Part shown: one piece after another, positions 59,678-64,000 of the stretch | Position numbering within the stretch: position 1 is the first letter of the stretch | How the letters are laid out: the number at the start of each line of letters is the position of its first letter | Source of the DNA: Enterobacter cancerogenus | Lineage (GTDB): Bacteria; Pseudomonadota; Gammaproteobacteria; Enterobacterales; Enterobacteriaceae | NCBI GenBank assembly: GCA_000773965.1 | Contig: JRUP01000002.1 | Location: 62,001 to 126,000 of the forward strand | Length of the DNA stretch: 64,000 bases | Direction of reading: 5' to 3' | Program-made: the position numbers and the translations under genes | The notes under the pieces: generated by a model | Databases searched by the model: none | What the model saw: only the letters and a program-made list of their open reading frames with translations | What the model was told of the DNA's origin: nothing

Positions 59678-60408
59678 TCCTGTTCATCCTCCGCGTTATC
59701 ATTCGCATCGCTTTCAACGTCATTGTCGTTATCTGCATCATCACTCTCGTTGGCCGCGGCTTTGTTCTCCAGCGTCATGGCTTCGCCGTCGCGGATCAGA
59801 CGCAACTGGGCTTCACGCGCATCGTCACCGCTGCGCACATCCGCACCAAAGCGGAACACCGACTCCATGATGCGGAACTTGCTGCTGTCGTTGCCCATGT
59901 ACCACACCATACCTAAGCGGCGCAGGCGGCTGATCGAAGCACGCATTTTTTCCTGCAGCTTGGCACGATCCAGGTCAGAACCGGTCGAACGCTGGTTTAC
60001 CAGCTTGAGCAGTTTGCTCTCATCCGCCAGTGATAGCAGTTCGTCATACAGCTCCTGCTGGGTGAAAATCCCCTCATTGGCCAGACGCTCCGGGCTGAGG
60101 TAGAGGTAACACAGGATCTTACCGACCATCATATCCAGCTCGGACAGCACCGAGCGTGGAATCAGCGTCGTTGAACGTGGACGAAGATAGAAGAAACCTT
60201 CCGGCGCGCGCATCAACTCAACGTTGTAGCGCGCATAAAACTCTTCCAGGTACTCCTGGTAATCCATCAGAAAAGCGTGATTATCCAGCTCTTCAATACC
60301 AATGTGGCGTCCCGCGCGTAACTGGCTATCGAGCGCCGGGAAAATCGGGTTTGCCAGTGCCAACGCCAGTTTAACTGGCATCACTTGTTCAATATTTGTC
60401 GATGACAT
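59674..60408 (-). CDS. mukE: MukE, condensin subunit
   Basis: A 244-residue winged-helix protein of the MukBEF condensin. It starts [15 protein letters not shown] as E. coli does, so the ATG at 60408 is chosen over 60435. The core ([37 protein letters not shown]) is very conserved. The last 25 residues are strongly acidic and rich in Asp, Asn and Glu, and somewhat longer than in E. coli. It overlaps mukF by 20 bases and mukB by 4. Confidence 0.96.
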   Translation of the reverse strand: MSSTNIEQVMPVKLALALANPIFPALDSQLRAGRHIGIEELDNHAFLMDYQEYLEEFYARYNVELMRAPEGFFYLRPRSTTLIPRSVLSELDMMVGKILCYLYLSPERLANEGIFTQQELYDELLSLADESKLLKLVNQRSTGSDLDRAKLQEKMRASISRLRRLGMVWYMGNDSSKFRIMESVFRFGADVRSGDDAREAQLRLIRDGEAMTLENKAAANESDDADNDNDVESDANDNAEDEQE

Positions 60409-61711
60409 GTGCCTGCACCTTGGCTCCGTAATCATTAATAGTCTGCCATTCTGCCGGCAGACCGGCTAAATCAGCTTCGGCGACACCGAGGCGTACTGCC
60501 TGATCGATGACGATACGCGCCAAATCAAAGTGGCGCGCACGCGGGTATTGCGCCAGGTAATCGCGCATCACCGTAGCGAGATGGAGCGGCTTTTGCTCCA
60601 GCTTATAAATCTGCAATGCTTCTTCGATCATCGCGGCAAGCTGCTCACGAATCTCGTTAAACTCTTCGTACTCCATCTCTGGCGGCAGTTCGCCCATCAC
60701 CTCGTCATTACGCAGCGTCATCTCTTCATCGCGCATATCGTAAAGACGGTCGGCATTCGCGTAGGTCAATGCCCAAGGCTGGTCGAAGTAGTTCTGCACC
60801 GACAGGCGTAAACGTTGTGCGAAGACGCGGTTCTTATCCATGTCGATAGCGGTACGGATAAATTTATGTACGTGGCGGTCGTAGCCAATCCACAAATCGA
60901 TGGCCTGCTGCCCCCAACTGATGATGCGGTCCAGCTTATTTTGCAGGTCAAACACCAGCTTATCGACAAAGCCCAAATCCGGGCTGCTCAGCGTAGCATC
61001 CTGAATGCGCAACAGATTGGCCTGCAATTTGTCACCCGCCGCTTCCAGCGTATCCTGCAGTTCACGCAGTGTGCCGGAGGTTTCGGACAGCAGCAGTTCA
61101 CAGCTTGAAATCGCGGCACGCCAGTCTTTGTTGAGCAGGTCCGCAATATCGGTTTTCACCGCTTGTTGCTGCTCATCCATCAGACGTTGCGTCATGTCGA
61201 TGCTGTCAAAAATCTCGGCCACGGAATATTTCAGCGGGGCAAAGACATTGCGATGCCAGTGGAATTCATCACCGTCTTCTTCAGCGGCATCCGCAGCGCG
61301 CTTCAGTTCCTGCGCCACAATCGACAGCTGCATTGACAGGCGCAGCGTGGAAAATTCGCGCTGGCGAATGTAGTAATCGGTAATGCCGATGGCCAGCGGC
61401 GTCAGGCGGTAAATCGCGTGGCCTTCAGTGAGCTCACTGGTAAAGCGATTGAGCAGACGCTGACGCACCATGTCATTGATGGCGTTGTTGGCACGCACCT
61501 GCACGGTTTCATGGGTTTGCTCAAAGGCTTTGCTGACGTGACGAAACGCATCGATCAGTTCACCTTCACTCATTTCACCGTCCATGCGCTCACCGTTTAA
61601 GGTGGCGATAGCCAGCAAAAAGGCCAGACGTTCTACCGGCAACGCAAGTGAAAAGTCATTCTTGCGCGCCCATGCCACCAATTCGGGGACCGTCTGGGAA
61701 AATTCGCTCAT
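60389..61711 (-). CDS. mukF: MukF, condensin kleisin subunit
   Basis: A 440-residue kleisin that dimerises through its N-terminal winged-helix region (opening [20 protein letters not shown]), has a helical middle part (about 120-290), and binds the MukB heads through its C terminus. The length equals E. coli MukF. It follows cmoM by 11 bases and overlaps mukE, forming the cmoM-mukF-mukE-mukB operon. Confidence 0.97.
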   Translation of the reverse strand: MSEFSQTVPELVAWARKNDFSLALPVERLAFLLAIATLNGERMDGEMSEGELIDAFRHVSKAFEQTHETVQVRANNAINDMVRQRLLNRFTSELTEGHAIYRLTPLAIGITDYYIRQREFSTLRLSMQLSIVAQELKRAADAAEEDGDEFHWHRNVFAPLKYSVAEIFDSIDMTQRLMDEQQQAVKTDIADLLNKDWRAAISSCELLLSETSGTLRELQDTLEAAGDKLQANLLRIQDATLSSPDLGFVDKLVFDLQNKLDRIISWGQQAIDLWIGYDRHVHKFIRTAIDMDKNRVFAQRLRLSVQNYFDQPWALTYANADRLYDMRDEEMTLRNDEVMGELPPEMEYEEFNEIREQLAAMIEEALQIYKLEQKPLHLATVMRDYLAQYPRARHFDLARIVIDQAVRLGVAEADLAGLPAEWQTINDYGAKVQAHVIDKY

Positions 61712-61722
61712 AGTTGATCCTT

Positions 61723-62496
61723 CTACCTGGGTTTGCGCGCGGTCACGTGGATATAGCGCCCTAAACTTAAAAAGGGCTCCTGACGACAGTAGCGCCGTTC
61801 CATCTCAATAATCTCTTCAACGCTTTTGACGACGCCGGGCGGTGGCGGTTTCATGTAATCACAAAACACGCGAATGCCTGCACGCTGTTCAATCTCAAAG
61901 CCCGCATCACTTAACCAGCGATTGACGTCCTGAGGATCGCGCGGGAAATCCGGTGACAGCGTACGCTTTTTGCGTTTAGTCATATTGGCACGCAGATAGC
62001 CGAAATTGCCGAGTTGCAGGGTGCGGAACGTCAGGGCATGCGCATTGTAAAACATCAACGACAGCACGCCACCGGGCTTCAGCGTGTGCCACAAGGCACG
62101 CAGCACCGCTTCCGGTTCTGCCACCCACTCCAGCACAGCGTGAAACAATACCAGATCAACCGGCTGATCCAAATGTTCGCCCACCTGCTGCGCGCTAATT
62201 TGTTTGAATTGCATGTTGTGGCTCACACCCTCGGTGTGCGCATGCGCTTCAGCCAGCTTTAACATCTCCGCGGAGAGATCGCACAACAGCACCTGATGGC
62301 CACGTGCCGCTAATCCACAGGAGATTTGTCCTACGCCACCGCCGGCATCCAGCACTGACAGTGCGCCTTCAGGCAGTGTCGGTAACAGCGCATCCAGTTC
62401 GTCCCACAGGATCGCCTGCCGTACCTGCCCTTTGCGGGTGCCATAAATGTTCTGCGAAAATTTGTCCGCCAGATCGTCAAAGTTACGATCCTGCAT
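61723..62496 (-). CDS. cmoM: CmoM (SmtA), tRNA mcmo5U methyltransferase
   Basis: A 257-residue class I SAM methyltransferase with motif [12 protein letters not shown] (about 50-60) and the acidic loop CDLSAEML. CmoM methylates the carboxyl group of 5-carboxymethoxyuridine at wobble position 34 of several tRNAs, including tRNA-Ser(UGA), two copies of which are in this window. The ATG at 62496 ([13 protein letters not shown]) fits E. coli SmtA better than 62520. First gene of the mukFEB operon; divergent from elyC. Confidence 0.94.
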   Translation of the reverse strand: MQDRNFDDLADKFSQNIYGTRKGQVRQAILWDELDALLPTLPEGALSVLDAGGGVGQISCGLAARGHQVLLCDLSAEMLKLAEAHAHTEGVSHNMQFKQISAQQVGEHLDQPVDLVLFHAVLEWVAEPEAVLRALWHTLKPGGVLSLMFYNAHALTFRTLQLGNFGYLRANMTKRKKRTLSPDFPRDPQDVNRWLSDAGFEIEQRAGIRVFCDYMKPPPPGVVKSVEEIIEMERRYCRQEPFLSLGRYIHVTARKPR

Positions 62497-62620
62497 GATG
62501 ATGGCTCCACTGTGCTGCATTCAACTTGTGCTATTTTGTCACAGGCTCAACAAGAATGAACCTTTCACGCCACAGTAACTGTCTGGCTGCTGTTTTTTCG
62601 GACAAAAGGAGCAAATTTCG

Positions 62621-63406
62621 ATGTTTTTTGCCTTAAAGAAATGGATTGGCGCGATGTTATTACCTTTACCACTGCTGTTGTTGCTCATGGCGGTAGGACT
62701 TTTACTTCTCTGGTTTAGCCGTTGGCAAAAAGGCGGCAAAATTCTGATCTCTATTAGCTGGTTGCTGCTTTTATTGCTCAGCTTGCAACCCGTTGCCGAT
62801 CGTATGTTGCGCCCCATCGAACAGCATTATCCAACCTGGAACGGTAGCGAACCGGTGGATTATATCGTCGTGCTGGGCGGTGGCTACACCTTCAATCCGA
62901 ATTGGGCACCAAGTTCTAATTTGCTCAACAACAGCCTGCCGCGCGTAACAGAAGGTGTGCGCCAATGGCGTCGGAATCCACAAGCCAAAATGATTTTCAC
63001 TGGCGCTGCTGCTGGATACAACCCCCGCAGCAACGCCAGCGTGGCGGCAGAGGTAGCCGAAAGTCTGGGAGTGCCACGTTCGGCGATTATCACGCTGGAC
63101 CAACCACATGATACGGGCGAAGAAGCGCTGGCCGTCAAACAAACTATCGGCAATCACCCTTTCCTGCTGGTCTCATCGGCGAACCACTTGCCACGTGCGA
63201 TGCATTTCTTCCTGAGCGCAGGTCTGAACCCCATCGCCGCACCGGCCAATCAGCTCGCGATTACCTCGCCAATCAGCGCCTGGGACCGCATGTTGCCATC
63301 GCCAATGTGGCTGGGTCACAGTGAACGTGCGATTTATGAAACCCTGGGCCAGATTTGGCAACGGCTGCGTGGCGATGATTTGCTGTCATCCGAGCCAGGG
63401 AAGTAA
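62621..63406 (+). CDS. elyC: ElyC (YcbC), envelope biogenesis factor
   Basis: A 261-residue inner-membrane protein with two N-terminal membrane helices (about 10-33 and 38-55) and a periplasmic DUF218 domain (VDYIVVLGGGYTFNP; VSSANHLPRAMHFF). In E. coli ElyC is needed for peptidoglycan synthesis at low temperature, probably through the lipid carrier. The ATG at 62621 follows an AAAGGAG site about 10 bases upstream. Its end overlaps the convergent ycbJ by 21 bases. Confidence 0.95.
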   Translation: MFFALKKWIGAMLLPLPLLLLLMAVGLLLLWFSRWQKGGKILISISWLLLLLLSLQPVADRMLRPIEQHYPTWNGSEPVDYIVVLGGGYTFNPNWAPSSNLLNNSLPRVTEGVRQWRRNPQAKMIFTGAAAGYNPRSNASVAAEVAESLGVPRSAIITLDQPHDTGEEALAVKQTIGNHPFLLVSSANHLPRAMHFFLSAGLNPIAAPANQLAITSPISAWDRMLPSPMWLGHSERAIYETLGQIWQRLRGDDLLSSEPGK

Positions 63407-64000
63407 CTGCTCGCGGGCATGATCAAAGCGCGGACGGTCAAACTGTCCGCTGCTTACCAACGTATCGACACAATCCCATAGCTGATACAGCCAGCGCCGC
63501 CAGATAAAGCCTTCAGAAACCGGCGCGCGTTGCAGGTAATGCTGCAGCAGTGAGGCTTCAGCCCCGCTATCTGCCAGCCGGATTAATTCATACTCACGCG
63601 GAGCCCAGAGAATATTGCCTGGCTGCATCATCGCTACCAGTTGGTCACTGCGTGCATCTTTCAGCATGCTGGATAAACGCAGGTTGCCGTGCATCAGCAC
63701 GCAGGGATCGTCGAAGTCTTTGAAGAGATTAGTTAACTGCTGTCGGCTGCGGTATAGGATCTGACGATCTTCCAATGTGAAAAATGGCGGTGACAGATAG
63801 CCCAGCGTGGCCCACAGCACCTCGATGCGCTGGCGATACCAGGCTGGCCAGTTATTTTCCTGGACACTATCAACCCTCCCCACTAATCCGTGGCTGTCGA
63901 TACGGTGCCAGCCGAGTACACCCTCGACAATTTGCTCACACAGTTGCTCCCAGCGCACGGCGGTGCGCGCTGGCGCTTCGGCGGAGACGCCATTGAATCG
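63386..64000 (-). CDS. ycbJ: YcbJ, kinase/phosphotransferase-like protein (N terminus outside the window)
   Basis: The reading frame runs off the right edge, so only about 204 C-terminal residues are seen of a protein about 300 long. The visible CVLMHGNLRLSSML resembles the HxD catalytic loop of aminoglycoside-phosphotransferase-like kinases, with Asn in place of the usual Asp. The position next to elyC and cmoM matches E. coli ycbJ. The function is unknown. Confidence 0.85.
   Translation of the reverse strand, partial: RFNGVSAEAPARTAVRWEQLCEQIVEGVLGWHRIDSHGLVGRVDSVQENNWPAWYRQRIEVLWATLGYLSPPFFTLEDRQILYRSRQQLTNLFKDFDDPCVLMHGNLRLSSMLKDARSDQLVAMMQPGNILWAPREYELIRLADSGAEASLLQHYLQRAPVSEGFIWRRWLYQLWDCVDTLVSSGQFDRPRFDHAREQLLPWLG

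Overview
This window is chromosomal DNA of an enterobacterium. Almost every gene has a clear Escherichia coli counterpart, in the order found around the E. coli rut-wrbA-agp and yccA-ompA-fabA-pyrD-ssu-pepN-ompF-mukB segments. The intermediate G+C content, the many small differences from E. coli, the absence of the elf fimbrial and hya/app/tor loci, and an extra aldehyde dehydrogenase gene suggest Erwiniaceae (a Pantoea- or Erwinia-like organism). The genus is an inference from synteny and general resemblance, not a measured identity.

Layout. 1-3.1 kb: end of the pyrimidine-degradation rut operon (rutD partial, rutF, rutG; rutE is missing), followed by a convergent DMT-family exporter. 3.1-7.6 kb: stress and redox block (ymdF, wrbA, yccJ, a succinate-semialdehyde dehydrogenase, and a periplasmic glucose-1-phosphatase with an unusual Ala/Lys tail). 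7.8-8.1 kb: two tandem tRNA-Ser(UGA) genes. 8.3-18.5 kb: yccA, tusE, yccX, rlmI, hspQ, yccU, yccT, mgsA, helD, yccF, yccS and tfoX/sxy. 18.7-24 kb: SOS-regulated sulA, ompA, matP, the Lon-like protease ycbZ, fabA and rmf. 24.2-31.7 kb: leftward operon rlmL-uup-pqiABC. 31.8-34.6 kb: ycbX, zapC, pyrD. 34.7-38.9 kb: an accessory segment with a GT2 glycosyltransferase, a polysaccharide flippase, an unrecognised 268-residue protein and 743 bases of A+T-rich DNA, lying where E. coli carries elf fimbrial genes. 38.9-43.2 kb: the ssuEADCB alkanesulfonate operon, ending in a 13-copy hexamer repeat. 43.3-51.8 kb: pepN, pncB, asnS, ompF, aspC. 51.8-64 kb: gloC, mepK, ldtD, the cmoM-mukFEB condensin operon, elyC and the end of ycbJ.

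How the genes work together. Several groups are functional units: rut (uracil as nitrogen source), ssu (sulfonate as sulfur source), pqi (lipid transport across the envelope), mukFEB with matP (chromosome organisation), and mepK, ldtD and elyC (cell-wall maturation). Readable regulatory sites support the calls: a LexA box at sulA, a sigma-32 promoter at hspQ, a FabR operator at fabA, OmpR boxes at ompF, the ompA promoter and long leader, a strong tRNA promoter, a sigma-S-type -10 at wrbA, and about sixteen hairpin terminators. The small genes rmf and ymdF were read directly from the sequence.

I found no CRISPR array, prophage, insertion sequence, rRNA operon or recognised defence system. The least explained parts are the 34.7-38.9 kb accessory segment and the Ala/Lys tail of the phosphatase. 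I do not claim a new system from sequence reading alone.
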